From positions 1 through 64,000 of the forward strand of contig CAYYTK010000022.1 in NCBI GenBank assembly GCA_964474695.1: a stretch of 64,000 bases of DNA, in the 5' to 3' direction. Each line of letters opens with the position of its first letter. Position 1 is the first letter of the stretch. Source of the DNA: DAOUBP01 sp964474695 (GTDB taxonomy: Bacteria; Chloroflexota; Anaerolineae; CG2-30-64-16). The notes below the pieces were generated by a model, which did no database searches, was not told the origin of the DNA, and was given only the letters and a program-made list of their open reading frames with translations. A program made the position numbers and the translations under genes. Below are positions 1 through 8,321 of the stretch, piece after piece.

Positions 1-21
1 ACGGGCGGCAAGCACCTATAG
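1..21 (+). CDS. 3' end of an upstream gene (possibly an SDR)
   Basis: The first seven codons read TGGKHL and then TAG, in the reading direction of folB that begins 19 bases later. A tail of the form GGxHL is common at the C terminus of short-chain dehydrogenases, and pteridine-reductase-like SDRs do sit next to folate genes. Only six residues are visible, so the family is a guess. The short gap implies co-transcription with folB. Confidence 0.35.
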   Translation, partial: TGGKHL

Positions 22-40
22 TCTCGATTGGAGAGCGACG

Positions 41-409
41 ATGAGTGATCGGATTCAGGTCAAGGATCTCCTGCTCAGGACGATCATCGGTATCAACGAA
101 GAGGAACGGCGTAATCGTCAGGACGTGCTGATTAACATCACACTCCACGCGGACACTCGGCCGGGCGGCATCTCGGACGACATTGAGGACGCGGTCAACT
201 ATCGCACCATCACCAAGCGAGTGATCCAACGCGTCGAGGAGTCGAGCTTCCATCTGGTGGAGAGAATGGCTGCCGAAATCGCCGCAATCTGCCTGGCGGA
301 TCCGCGAGTAGAAGCGGTCGACGTGCGGGTGGAAAAACCCGGCGCCCTGCGCTTCGCCCGTTCGGTGGGGGTGGAGATTCACCGTACGCGGTTTGAAATG
401 GAGGCGTAG
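41..409 (+). CDS. folB: Dihydroneopterin aldolase
   Basis: A 122-residue protein of the normal FolB length. FolB converts 7,8-dihydroneopterin to 6-hydroxymethyl-dihydropterin and glycolaldehyde in cytosolic tetrahydrofolate synthesis. Family signatures are visible: the GINEEER segment (residues 17-23) with the pterin-side glutamates, the AVNYR motif (51-55), and the VEKPGALR segment with Lys99 at the catalytic position. A GAGAG ribosome-binding sequence precedes the ATG. The stop codon directly abuts the GTG of folK, and folE follows, so this is a compact folate/pterin operon. Confidence 0.95.
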   Translation: MSDRIQVKDLLLRTIIGINEEERRNRQDVLINITLHADTRPGGISDDIEDAVNYRTITKRVIQRVEESSFHLVERMAAEIAAICLADPRVEAVDVRVEKPGALRFARSVGVEIHRTRFEMEA

Positions 410-937
410 GTGAAGAGCGTGCTTGTGGCGCTTGGTTCGAACATTGACGGCAATCGTAATCTGCCAGAGGCGGTTCGGCGCCTGGCGGCTTGCTGCCGGC
501 TGGTGGCTGTGTCACCGGTCTACGAGACGCGACCTGTCGGCAAGGTCGAGCAGCCTAACTTCCTGAACGCAGCCATCTTGATCGAGACCGATCTGACGGC
601 AGCGGAGCTGAAAACACGCGTCTTGCAAGTCATTGAACGGGAGATGGGACGTGTGCGAACGGAGGACAAGAACGCCCCGCGCACAATCGACCTGGACATT
701 GCGCTCTTCGGCGACCAGGTATCGGATTTTGGGCCGCGACACATACCCGATCCAGACATCCTCAGATACCCGCATATCGCCGTCCCGCTGGCCGATCTGG
801 TTCCGGCCATGCAGCACCCGGAGGACGGCCGCACGCTACAGCAGATCGCCCGGAGCTTGCCGGGCGTCGGGCTGGTGACCCGCTCCGATGTCGTGCTGTG
901 GCCCCAAGAAACTGCTGCACAACCAATATCTGATTAA
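410..937 (+). CDS. folK: 2-amino-4-hydroxy-6-hydroxymethyldihydropteridine pyrophosphokinase
   Basis: A 175-residue HPPK that transfers pyrophosphate from ATP to 6-hydroxymethyl-dihydropterin, the step after FolB. It has the N-terminal LGSN motif (8-11) and the signature PRTIDLDIALFG (90-101), whose Asp94 and Asp96 bind the two magnesium ions. The start is GTG placed directly after the folB stop codon with no gap, so translation is probably coupled to folB. Length is typical for a monofunctional HPPK. Confidence 0.95.
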   Translation: MKSVLVALGSNIDGNRNLPEAVRRLAACCRLVAVSPVYETRPVGKVEQPNFLNAAILIETDLTAAELKTRVLQVIEREMGRVRTEDKNAPRTIDLDIALFGDQVSDFGPRHIPDPDILRYPHIAVPLADLVPAMQHPEDGRTLQQIARSLPGVGLVTRSDVVLWPQETAAQPISD

Positions 938-949
938 AGGAGAAGCAAG

Positions 950-1612
950 ATGTCTGATAAGATAGAAGTCCGTCCCTTGGTCGTTCGCCCCTCTGATTTC
1001 GATGTCTTCCGCAACGACCTACTCGACGTGCCCCAGGAGGCTTGCTCCGGGGACATTGAATGCGCCACTCGGGATATCCTGCGGGCCATCGGCGAGGATG
1101 TGAATCGAGAGGGCTTGTTGAATACTCCCGCACGGGTGGCCCGCGCCTACGTAGAGCTGACCGCCGGCTATCACGTGGACCCGGCGCGCTTGATCAATGA
1201 CGCCGTCTTTGACGTCAACTATGACGAGATGGTTGTCGTACGCGATATCGACTTCTACAGCCTGTGCGAGCATCACTTGCTGCCTTTCCTGGGAAAGGTC
1301 GACGTCGCCTACATCCCCAACGGCAAGGTCATTGGCCTTAGCAAGATCCCGCGCATCGTGGAGATGTTTGCCCGCCGGCTGCAGGTGCAGGAGCGCATGA
1401 CCCAGGAAATCGCCCAGTTCTTGGACGAGACTCTCCATCCTCTCGGTGTGGCCGTGGTGGCCGAGGGCCTGCATATGTGCGCCGCCATGCGCGGTGTGAA
1501 AAAGGCCAATGCACGCATGGTTACAAGCGCCATGATTGGCACCTTCAAGACAAGCCAAACCACGCGCAACGAGTTCTTTGGTCACATCGGGCGGGAGCTT
1601 GTCGGCTTTTGA
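950..1612 (+). CDS. folE: GTP cyclohydrolase I (FolE type)
   Basis: A 220-residue enzyme that opens GTP to 7,8-dihydroneopterin triphosphate, the entry step to folate and other pterins. The zinc ligands are present: Cys106 and His109 in SLCEHHLLPF, and Cys177 in HMCAAMRGV. The QERMTQEIA helix (147-155) and the C-terminal MVTSAMIG segment are typical. An AAAGGAG ribosome-binding site lies before the ATG, 12 bases after folK. With folB and folK this makes three adjacent steps; folP is not in the window. Confidence 0.96.
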   Translation: MSDKIEVRPLVVRPSDFDVFRNDLLDVPQEACSGDIECATRDILRAIGEDVNREGLLNTPARVARAYVELTAGYHVDPARLINDAVFDVNYDEMVVVRDIDFYSLCEHHLLPFLGKVDVAYIPNGKVIGLSKIPRIVEMFARRLQVQERMTQEIAQFLDETLHPLGVAVVAEGLHMCAAMRGVKKANARMVTSAMIGTFKTSQTTRNEFFGHIGRELVGF

Positions 1613-1645
1613 GGCCGGCAGCCCATTTGTAGAATCGGTGAGCTT

Positions 1646-2626
1646 ATGAACCGCTGGAAACGCATCTTGCTCGGAGCCTTGGGGATAGGCGCAGCCGCTG
1701 CGCTGGTTGGCCCCTTCCTTGTGCCCGCCCCGCCGCTGAAGGATACCGTGCCGCCTGAGCAGTTGGCGGATGCGGACAGCCGTTTCGCCGTCATCGACGG
1801 TGTGAAGCTGCACTACAAGGTCGCGGGCAGCGGCGAACCGGCCATCATCCTGCTGCACGGCTTTGGGGCCAGCACCTTCTCCTGGCGTGAGGTCACGGCG
1901 CCGCTGGCCGAGTCGGGCACGGTGGTGGCCTACGATCGGCCGTCGTCCGGCCTGACCGAACGGCCGATGCCCGGCGACTGGACGGGCGACAGCCCTTATG
2001 GCCTTTACGCCCAGGTCGAGCTGCTCATGGGGCTGCTGGACTTCCTGGGCGTGCAGCAGGCCATCCTGATCGGCAACTCGGCGGGCGGCACGGTGGCAGT
2101 GCAGGCCGCGCTGAGCCATCCCGAACGGGTGAGCGCCCTGGTGCTGGTGGATGCCGCGATTTACACGAGCGGCGGCGCGCCGGCCTGGGTCAGGCCCCTG
2201 CTCGGCACACCGCAGCTCCGACGCATCGGTCCCCTGATTGCGCGCAGCATCCAGAGCCGGGGCGAGCAGATCCTGGAGCTGGCCTGGCACGATCCCAGCC
2301 GCATTACCCCAGAGGTCAGGGCCGGTTACCGAAAGCCGTTGCAGGCGGAAAACTGGGATCGCGGCCTGTGGGAGTTGACCGTCGCCGGCCGCGACCTGAA
2401 GCTGGCCGAGCGGCTGGCGGAAGTGCGCCAGCCCGCCCTGGTGATTACCGGCGACGACGATCGGATCGTGCCCACCGCGGAGAGCATCCGCCTGGCGGGC
2501 GAGCTGCCGGACGCCCGATTGACCGTCATCCCGGCCTGCGGCCACGTGCCGCATGAGGAGTGCCCGGAGCCATTCCTGACGGCGGTCAAGCCGTTCGTCG
2601 CAGGGTTTGGGGGAGCTATTCCATGA
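1646..2626 (+). CDS. Alpha/beta-fold hydrolase, membrane-anchored
   Basis: A 326-residue serine hydrolase. A hydrophobic N-terminal segment (about residues 7-28) suggests a membrane anchor or uncleaved signal. The core shows the oxyanion motif LLHGFGAS (69-76), the nucleophile elbow GNSAGG with Ser145, the acid in GDDDRIVP (Asp272 likely) and His300 in CGHVPH. The substrate cannot be read from the sequence; esterase, lipase and haloalkane-dehalogenase-like relatives share this layout. Its TGA overlaps the ATG of the next gene (ATGA), so the two are translationally coupled. Confidence 0.85.
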   Translation: MNRWKRILLGALGIGAAAALVGPFLVPAPPLKDTVPPEQLADADSRFAVIDGVKLHYKVAGSGEPAIILLHGFGASTFSWREVTAPLAESGTVVAYDRPSSGLTERPMPGDWTGDSPYGLYAQVELLMGLLDFLGVQQAILIGNSAGGTVAVQAALSHPERVSALVLVDAAIYTSGGAPAWVRPLLGTPQLRRIGPLIARSIQSRGEQILELAWHDPSRITPEVRAGYRKPLQAENWDRGLWELTVAGRDLKLAERLAEVRQPALVITGDDDRIVPTAESIRLAGELPDARLTVIPACGHVPHEECPEPFLTAVKPFVAGFGGAIP

Positions 2627-3258
2627 CGAAGGTTGCCTTGATCTGGGGCGCGGCCGGCGGCATCGGCCGCGCGTTAGCTCGCCGGCTTAAAGACGCGGGC
2701 TGGCAGGTCGTCGGCGTGAGCCGGCACCGCGCCGACCTGGCCGGCGTCACCGATGTCGCGTTCGAGGCCGATGTGGCCGATCCGTTCGCGGTGCAGCGCG
2801 CCGTGCTGGCTGCGGGGCAAGAGGTAGGCCAGGCGAACCTGTTCATCTACGCGGCCGGCGATATCGTCGCTGAGCCGGCCGCGCGGATGGCCCCCGACAC
2901 TTTCCACCGCGTTTTGGACGCCAACCTGCTGGGCGCGTATTACGCTGTGCATCACAGCCTGCCGCTGTTGGCAGCGGACGCGCCGTTGGTCTTCCTGGGC
3001 GCGGTGAGCGAGCGGATGCGGCTGCCGGGCCTGGGCGCGTACGCCGCCGCCAAAGCCGGGCTCGAAGCGTTCACCGAGGCGTTGCGCAAGGAGGAGCGGA
3101 AACGGCGCGTCATCCTGGTGCGCCCGGGCGCGGTGAACACCGCGTTCTGGCGCAAGGTGCCCTTCAAAATGCCCGGCAGCGCCTTGTCGCCCGAGGCGGT
3201 GGCCGAGAAGGTGCTGACGGCGCTCGACGCCGCGCACCAGGGCCTGCTCGATCTATAG
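2623..3258 (+). CDS. Short-chain dehydrogenase/reductase (SDR)
   Basis: A 211-residue classical-type SDR. The Rossmann motif GAAGGIG is at 9-15 and the catalytic pair Tyr140/Lys144 is in AYAAAK; NLLG and the RPGAVNT segment also fit. The start is the ATG that overlaps the upstream stop by four bases; an in-frame ATG 63 bases upstream lies inside the hydrolase gene and is less likely. It is slightly short for the family. It lies in a run with an alpha/beta hydrolase and a tocopherol-cyclase-like gene, so a lipid or quinone substrate is plausible but unproven. Confidence 0.88.
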   Translation: MTKVALIWGAAGGIGRALARRLKDAGWQVVGVSRHRADLAGVTDVAFEADVADPFAVQRAVLAAGQEVGQANLFIYAAGDIVAEPAARMAPDTFHRVLDANLLGAYYAVHHSLPLLAADAPLVFLGAVSERMRLPGLGAYAAAKAGLEAFTEALRKEERKRRVILVRPGAVNTAFWRKVPFKMPGSALSPEAVAEKVLTALDAAHQGLLDL

Positions 3259-3281
3259 GCCACTTTCCAGGAGCAGTCACC

Positions 3282-4316
3282 GTGCCTGACCTACGCACCC
3301 TCTGGCAACCGGCGCTGTATCACGGCCGCGGCCGGCGGCCCCCTTTCTTTGAGGGCTGGTACTTCAAGCTGATTGACGCCAGCGAACAGCATCGTTACGC
3401 CGTGATTCCCGGTGTTTTCATCGGCCGCGAGCCGGCCGCGTCCCATGCGTTCGTGCAAACGCTGGACGGCGCCACAGGCGCCACCGCGTACCACCGCTAC
3501 CCGTTCGAAGCGTTCCAGGCCAGCCGTGACGAGTTCGATATCCGGGTGGGGCCGAACCACTTTCGGGCCGACCGCATCGAGCTGGGCATCGACCGGCCCG
3601 AAGGTCGGCTGGCCGGTGAGCTGCGCTTCGCAGGCGGCGCTCCCTGGCCGGTCACGCTGACCTCCCCGGGCATCATGGGGCCTTATGCGTTTGCGCCGTT
3701 CATGGAATGCTACCACGGGGTGCTCAGCTTCGACCACAGCATCACCGGCCAGCTTGCGGTGGATGGCGTTTCGTTGGACTTCAACGGCGGCCGCGGCTAC
3801 ATTGAGAAGGACTGGGGCCAGGCATTCCCGAAGGCCTGGATCTGGATGCAGAGCAACCACTTCGCCGCCGCAGGCGCGGCCGCAGCGGGCACGTGCCTCA
3901 CGGCGTCAGTCGCGATCATACCCTGGCTGCGGGGCGCCTTCCCCGGCTTCATCGTCGGGCTTAGGCACGGCGGCCAACTCTATCGGTTTGCCACCTACAC
4001 CGGGGCCAGGCTCGAGCGGCTGGAGCTTGAAGACACTCACGTGACCTGGCGCCTCGCCGGCCGCGCGGGGCCGGACAACAGGCTCCACCGCCTGGAGATC
4101 GTGGCCTGGCGGGCCGAGGGCGGGCTGCTGCACTCACCCGAACGTGTGGCGATGTTGCAGCGGGTGCTGGAGAGCCTGACGGCGCGGCTGGACGTGCGGC
4201 TGCTCGACCCGGCCGGCGGCCGGGAACAGGTCATCTTCGAGGGGACGGGCCGGCACGCAGGGCTGGAAATCGTCGGCCCGATCCACGAAATTCAGAAACT
4301 GGCACGGGTCACATGA
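3282..4316 (+). CDS. Tocopherol-cyclase-like protein
   Basis: A 344-residue protein starting at GTG with an AGGAG ribosome-binding site. The opening segment PPFFEGWYFKLID (residues 20-32), the GPYAF/PFMECYHGV region and the YIEKDWGQAFPKAWIWMQSN stretch (about 169-188) are hallmarks of the tocopherol cyclase family. Plant and cyanobacterial members close the chromanol ring of vitamin E. Bacterial homologues outside cyanobacteria are common and mostly uncharacterised, so cyclase activity is not assured. No homogentisate or prenyltransferase gene is seen nearby. Confidence 0.82.
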   Translation: MPDLRTLWQPALYHGRGRRPPFFEGWYFKLIDASEQHRYAVIPGVFIGREPAASHAFVQTLDGATGATAYHRYPFEAFQASRDEFDIRVGPNHFRADRIELGIDRPEGRLAGELRFAGGAPWPVTLTSPGIMGPYAFAPFMECYHGVLSFDHSITGQLAVDGVSLDFNGGRGYIEKDWGQAFPKAWIWMQSNHFAAAGAAAAGTCLTASVAIIPWLRGAFPGFIVGLRHGGQLYRFATYTGARLERLELEDTHVTWRLAGRAGPDNRLHRLEIVAWRAEGGLLHSPERVAMLQRVLESLTARLDVRLLDPAGGREQVIFEGTGRHAGLEIVGPIHEIQKLARVT

Positions 4317-4344
4317 CCTGGAAACACAAACAAGGAGAAAGATT

Positions 4345-4824
4345 ATGGCACGTGTATCCCTGAACCAGGTTGCTCCTGACTTCAGCCTGGCCGACTATCG
4401 CGGCAACGCCGTCAGCCTGGCCGACTTCCGCGGGGTGAAGAACGTCTTGCTGGTCTTCAACCGCACCTTCACCTGACCGTTCTGCCGCGCGCACATGGCG
4501 CAGTTGCGCCAAGATTATGCTCAGTTCGTTGCCCGCGACGTCGAAGTTGTGGTGGTGGGGCCGGAAGACGCCAAGGCGTTCGCCGACTATTTCGCCAAGG
4601 AGTCGCTGCCTTTCGTCGGCCTGCCCGACCCTACAGCCAGCGTATTGAAGCTTTACGGGCAGGAGGTGAACCTGTTCAAGCTCGGGCGGATGCCGGCCCA
4701 GGTGCTGATCGACAAGGCCGGGGTAGCGCGCTACGTCCACTACGGGCACAGCATGAGCGACATCCCCAAGAACGAGGAGCTGCTGGCCCTGGTTGACGAG
4801 ATCAACATCCGACAGACGTTATGA
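4345..4824 (+). CDS. Peroxiredoxin-like selenoprotein with in-frame TGA (Sec44)
   Basis: Read through an in-frame TGA at 4474-4476, this is a 159-residue AhpC/TSA-type peroxiredoxin. The N terminus (LNQVAPDFSLADYRGNAVSL) is the usual beta-hairpin start, and the TGA falls exactly at the peroxidatic cysteine position: FNRTFT-U-PFCRAH, giving a U-x-x-C pair of Sec44 and Cys47. The downstream half (VVVVGPEDAKAF, SVLKLYGQEVNL, QVLIDKAGVARYVHYG) is intact. An AAGGAGAAAG ribosome-binding site precedes the ATG at 4345. Cysteine codons differ from TGA by one base, so a sequencing error is the alternative. The stop overlaps plsY by four bases. Confidence 0.82.
4497..4510 (+). promoter_or_regulatory. 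Candidate bacterial SECIS hairpin
   Basis: A five-base-pair GGCGC/GCGCC stem with an AGTT loop begins 21 bases after the TGA. A guanine is the second loop base, as expected for bacterial SECIS elements, and the distance falls in the known range. It lies inside the peroxiredoxin coding sequence. Folding was judged by eye only. Confidence 0.5.
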
Positions 4825-5453
4825 CCGCACTCGCCTGGACCCTGATCGGTTTCCTGCTTGGCTCGCTGCCGCTTTCGGTGTGGCTGGGCAAGCTGGTGCT
4901 GCGCACCGACATCCGCGGCTACGGTGACGGCAATCCCGGCGGAACCAACGTGATCCGCGCCGGCAGCCGCACGCTGGGAGTACTTGCGATCATCCTGGAC
5001 ATGCTCAAGGCGGCCGTGCCGGTGGCGTTGGCGCACTATGTTTTCAAGGTAGCCGGTTGGCCGTTGATCCCGGTCATGCTGGCGCCTATCCTCGGACATG
5101 CTTTCTCGCCGTTTCTGGGCTTCCGCGGGGGCAAGGCGTTGGCGTGCACCTTCGACGCGTGGACCGCGCTGACCGTGCCGTTCGGCCCATTCGTCATGGG
5201 TGTTTCGGTCTTCGTCTTTTACAAGCTGTTGAACACGTCCGGCTGGGCAGTGATGGCGTCGCTCCTGGCGCTCCTGGGGTTTCTCCTGGCGCCCGCGCTG
5301 CACTGGCGCAGCCCCGGCCTGGTCGCCGGCATGACGCCCGCCCTGTTTGTTGCGTGGGCCGGCACGGTGGCGATCGTTGCCTGGACGCACCGCGCCGACC
5401 TGCGGCAGCGGCCCAGCCTGCGGTCGAAGGCCAGGGAGCAGTCAGCGCGATGA
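4821..5453 (+). CDS. plsY: Acyl-phosphate:glycerol-3-phosphate acyltransferase
   Basis: A 210-residue integral membrane enzyme that acylates glycerol-3-phosphate from acyl-phosphate, the first step of phospholipid synthesis. It shows the three PlsY cytosolic motifs: GSLP with the first helix (14-17), GDGNPGGTNV (35-44) and GHAFSPFLGFRGGKA (about 90-104). There are five to six hydrophobic helices. Start ATG overlaps the peroxiredoxin stop, and its stop overlaps the next start, so the three genes are translated as one unit. Confidence 0.93.
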   Translation: MTALAWTLIGFLLGSLPLSVWLGKLVLRTDIRGYGDGNPGGTNVIRAGSRTLGVLAIILDMLKAAVPVALAHYVFKVAGWPLIPVMLAPILGHAFSPFLGFRGGKALACTFDAWTALTVPFGPFVMGVSVFVFYKLLNTSGWAVMASLLALLGFLLAPALHWRSPGLVAGMTPALFVAWAGTVAIVAWTHRADLRQRPSLRSKAREQSAR

Positions 5454-6604
5454 GGCCGCTGTGGCTCTACTTCGAGATTTCCGTGGTCGCCTTCGTGGCG
5501 TGCCTCGTGCTCATCAGCCTGAGCAACTGGCGCGTGCTGCGGCGGATGGACCGCTATCGGTGGGCCGGCCGGCTGCCGCGCGTCTCGGTGCTGGTGCCGG
5601 CGCGGAACGAAGAAGCCAATATCAGCAACTGCGTGCGGTCACTGCTGGCGCAGGACTACCCTGACTTCGAGGTGGTTGTCTTGAATGATGGCTCGACCGA
5701 TCGGACCGGCGAGATCCTGGCTGAGTTGGCCGGTGCGCGGCTGCGGGTGCTGGAGGGCGCCGACCTGCCGGAGGGCTGGCTGGGCAAGAACTGGGCATGC
5801 CACCAACTGGCCGAGGCGGCTGACGGTGAGATCATCCTTTTCACCGATGCAGATACGCGGCATGGGCCGCAGTCCGTCCGCCACGGCGTCGCCGCGCTAG
5901 AGGCAGAAGGCGCTGATCTTCTGACTGCGATCCCGCACGAGGAGACGGTCACCTGGGCCGAACGGCTGGTTGTGCCGGTGATACCCTGGAGCATCATAAC
6001 CTTCTTGCCGCTGAAAGTTGCCTACCGCTACCCCTACCCATCGCTGTCTGCGACTATCGGTCAGTACATGCTGTTTCGCAAGAACGCCTATGCGCAGATC
6101 GGGGGCTACGCGGCTGTGCGCAGCGATCCCGTGGACGATATGACCCTCGGCCGGTGCATCAAGGCCCAGGGGTTCCGTTGGCGCCTGGCAGACGCCACGG
6201 CCGACGTCCGCTGCCGGATGTACCGTGACGCAGGCCAGGTGTTCGAAGGCTTTTCCAAAAACCTGTTTGCCGCGTTCGGCAACCGGCTGCTGCCGTTCAT
6301 GGCCGTGTGGGCCTGGCTGGCGGTGGTCTTCTTGCTGCCCATCGGGGTGCTGCTGGCGGGCCTGCTCGGAGCGAAGGTCCCCGCGTTGGACGCTGGCATC
6401 GCACTGGTGGGCGTCGTGTGCGGCCTGGCTTCGTGGGGGCTGTGTCATCTGCGCTTCGGGTTTCCGCTGGGCCTGGTTCCGCTGTATCCGATGACGATTC
6501 TGCTGGGCCTGTTTATCGCGGTTCGGTCCGTGACCCTGATCTGGCGGGGCCGGACCACCTGGAAAGGGCGGACGCTGGTGCAACATCGCGTGCGTTGGTG
6601 GTGA
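5450..6604 (+). CDS. Family 2 glycosyltransferase, CrtQ/HpnI-like membrane enzyme
   Basis: A 384-residue protein: an N-terminal helix (about 6-26), a GT-A catalytic domain beginning PRVSVLVPARNEE (43-55), the nucleotide-sugar motif NDGSTD (79-84), the metal-binding FTDADT (131-136; Asp133, Asp135), a DPVDDMTLGRCIKAQG acceptor region and three C-terminal helices. The layout matches membrane GT2 enzymes that glycosylate carotenoids or hopanoids. The ATG overlaps the plsY stop (ATGA). The following gene is a carotenoid-desaturase-like protein, which supports an isoprenoid acceptor, but this is inference. Confidence 0.85.
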   Translation: MRPLWLYFEISVVAFVACLVLISLSNWRVLRRMDRYRWAGRLPRVSVLVPARNEEANISNCVRSLLAQDYPDFEVVVLNDGSTDRTGEILAELAGARLRVLEGADLPEGWLGKNWACHQLAEAADGEIILFTDADTRHGPQSVRHGVAALEAEGADLLTAIPHEETVTWAERLVVPVIPWSIITFLPLKVAYRYPYPSLSATIGQYMLFRKNAYAQIGGYAAVRSDPVDDMTLGRCIKAQGFRWRLADATADVRCRMYRDAGQVFEGFSKNLFAAFGNRLLPFMAVWAWLAVVFLLPIGVLLAGLLGAKVPALDAGIALVGVVCGLASWGLCHLRFGFPLGLVPLYPMTILLGLFIAVRSVTLIWRGRTTWKGRTLVQHRVRWW

Positions 6605-6630
6605 GGGGACGTTGGCGGTAATGCGCGCTG

Positions 6631-6659
6631 TTGCGCTGCGGTCGGCGCCCTGTTATAAT
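6631..6659 (+). promoter_or_regulatory. Sigma-70-type promoter of the desaturase-like gene
   Basis: TTGCGC, a 17-base spacer and a perfect TATAAT at 6654-6659. The octamer TCGGCGCC occurs at 6642-6649 in the spacer and again at 6659-6666 just after the -10 box, 17 bases apart, which could be an operator pair. Confidence 0.65.
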
Positions 6660-6704
6660 CGGCGCCATTCATCATTCTAGCATAATATGCATGAGGGTAG
6701 GACT

Positions 6705-8321
6705 GTGGAACCACTTGCCTATGATGTGATCATTGTGGGAGGGGGGATGGCCGGCCTCACGGCCGCGGCCTATACCTCCAGGGCGGGCCTGAAGGTGCTT
6801 TTGTGCGAAAAAGAAAAGAAGACCGGGGGGTTGGTCAATTCGTTCGAGCACAACGGGTTTGTTTTCGATGGCGGGATCAGGGCAATCGAGAACTCGGGGA
6901 TCGTTGCGCCCATGCTGAGGCAGTTGGGGTTGGAAATTGACTTTCTGCCCAGCCCCGTCTCGATCGGCATCGGCCAGGACGTGGTCTGGATCAACTCCAA
7001 GGACAGCCTGGCCGGGTACCAGGCGCTGCTGGAGAAGCATTTTCCCGAGAACAAGCCCGATATCGCGCGCATCATGCGGGAAATCGCGGAAATCATGGGC
7101 TACATGGATGTCCTTTATGGCATCGACAACCCGCTGTTTTTGGATTTGAAGAGCAACCCGGCATACGTGTTCAGGACGATCCTGCCGTGGATGCTGAAGT
7201 ACGCGCTGACCGTGCCGAAGATATCGAAACTTCAGGGGCCGGTGGATGAGCATCTCGCGGGGCTGTCGGGAAATCAGGCGTTGATCGACATGATCGCCCA
7301 GCACTTCTTCCAGAAGACCCCGACGCATTTTGCCCTCAGCTACTTCAGCCTCTACCTCGATTACCGCTACCCCAAGGGGGGAACCGGCGTGCTGGTCCGG
7401 GCCCTTGAACGCTTTGTGCTGGATCACGGCGGCGAAATCCGGTGTGAGACTGCGATCACGAGCCTTGACCCCGGGCGCAGCCTGGTGACCGATGCAAAAG
7501 GCAACACCTATCGCTACAAAAAGCTGATCTGGGCCGCGGACCAGAAGGCGCTCTACCGGATCCTCGACCCGGCATCCCTCACTGACAGGAAGGCCATCGA
7601 GGGCATCCAGGCAAGAAAGGAAGCGCTGGTGGGGAAAATCGGCGGGGATTCGGTTTTCACCTTGTATCTTACTGCGGACCTGGACAGCGAGTACTTTGCG
7701 CGCATCGCCAGCCCGCACTTCTTCTATACGCCATCTACGGCGGGACTTTCTCGGGTCCGCCTGGACGAGCTGCGCGTCGACGACCCGCAAAGCCCTGCTC
7801 GCCTGGCCGCTCACAGGGCTGACATCGAAGACTGGCTCAGGCGCTACCTGGAATATACGACGTACGAGATATCGATCCCTGTTTTGAGGGACAAGGCCCT
7901 GGCGCCCGCGGGCAAGACCGGGCTCATCGTCAGCTCGCTGTTCGATTATTCCCTGGCGAAGCACGTCGAGGCGTTGGGCTGGTATGACGAGTTCAAGCAG
8001 CTCGTGGCGGACCATATGATCCGGGTGCTGGACGCCAGCATTTATCCGGGGCTTAAGGCGGCGGTCAGCGGCAGCTTCACTTCAACGCCGCTCACCATCG
8101 AGAGGCTTACCGGAAACTCCGACGGCGCAATCACAGGATGGGCCTTCACCAATGACGTCATGCCGGCAGTGCGCAGCCTGCCGGGTGTGGCCAAGTCGGT
8201 GTTGACGCCTATCCCTGATACCTACCAGGCAGGACAATGGACCTATAGCCCATCGGGACTGCCCATTTCCATCCTGACCGGCAAGTTGGCCGCGGACAGG
8301 GTCCTCAAGGACCTGGCGTGA
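6705..8321 (+). CDS. NAD(P)/FAD-dependent oxidoreductase, phytoene-desaturase-like
   Basis: A 538-residue flavoprotein. The dinucleotide-binding motif DVIIVGGGMAGLTAA follows the start directly, then an acidic residue and KTGG, as in CrtI/CrtO and retinol-saturase-type enzymes. GGTGVLVRALERF and the C-terminal GLPISILTGKLAADRVL (a typical GxxxxGxxAA-like tail) also fit. GTG at 6705 is preferred because AGGGTAGG stands just before it; an in-frame ATG at 6687 lacks a ribosome-binding site. Substrate unknown: carotenoid, retinoid-like polyene or other isoprenoid. Its 3' end overlaps the converging SDR gene by 17 bases. Confidence 0.82.
   Translation: MEPLAYDVIIVGGGMAGLTAAAYTSRAGLKVLLCEKEKKTGGLVNSFEHNGFVFDGGIRAIENSGIVAPMLRQLGLEIDFLPSPVSIGIGQDVVWINSKDSLAGYQALLEKHFPENKPDIARIMREIAEIMGYMDVLYGIDNPLFLDLKSNPAYVFRTILPWMLKYALTVPKISKLQGPVDEHLAGLSGNQALIDMIAQHFFQKTPTHFALSYFSLYLDYRYPKGGTGVLVRALERFVLDHGGEIRCETAITSLDPGRSLVTDAKGNTYRYKKLIWAADQKALYRILDPASLTDRKAIEGIQARKEALVGKIGGDSVFTLYLTADLDSEYFARIASPHFFYTPSTAGLSRVRLDELRVDDPQSPARLAAHRADIEDWLRRYLEYTTYEISIPVLRDKALAPAGKTGLIVSSLFDYSLAKHVEALGWYDEFKQLVADHMIRVLDASIYPGLKAAVSGSFTSTPLTIERLTGNSDGAITGWAFTNDVMPAVRSLPGVAKSVLTPIPDTYQAGQWTYSPSGLPISILTGKLAADRVLKDLA

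Noticed and set aside
1019..2554. Open frame of 511 codons on the minus strand spanning two genes
   Set aside because: It covers folE and the alpha/beta hydrolase in antisense; both have family motifs.
4495..4824. Peroxiredoxin starting at the internal ATG 4495
   Set aside because: This start would remove the catalytic residue and the first third of the fold, and it has no ribosome-binding site.
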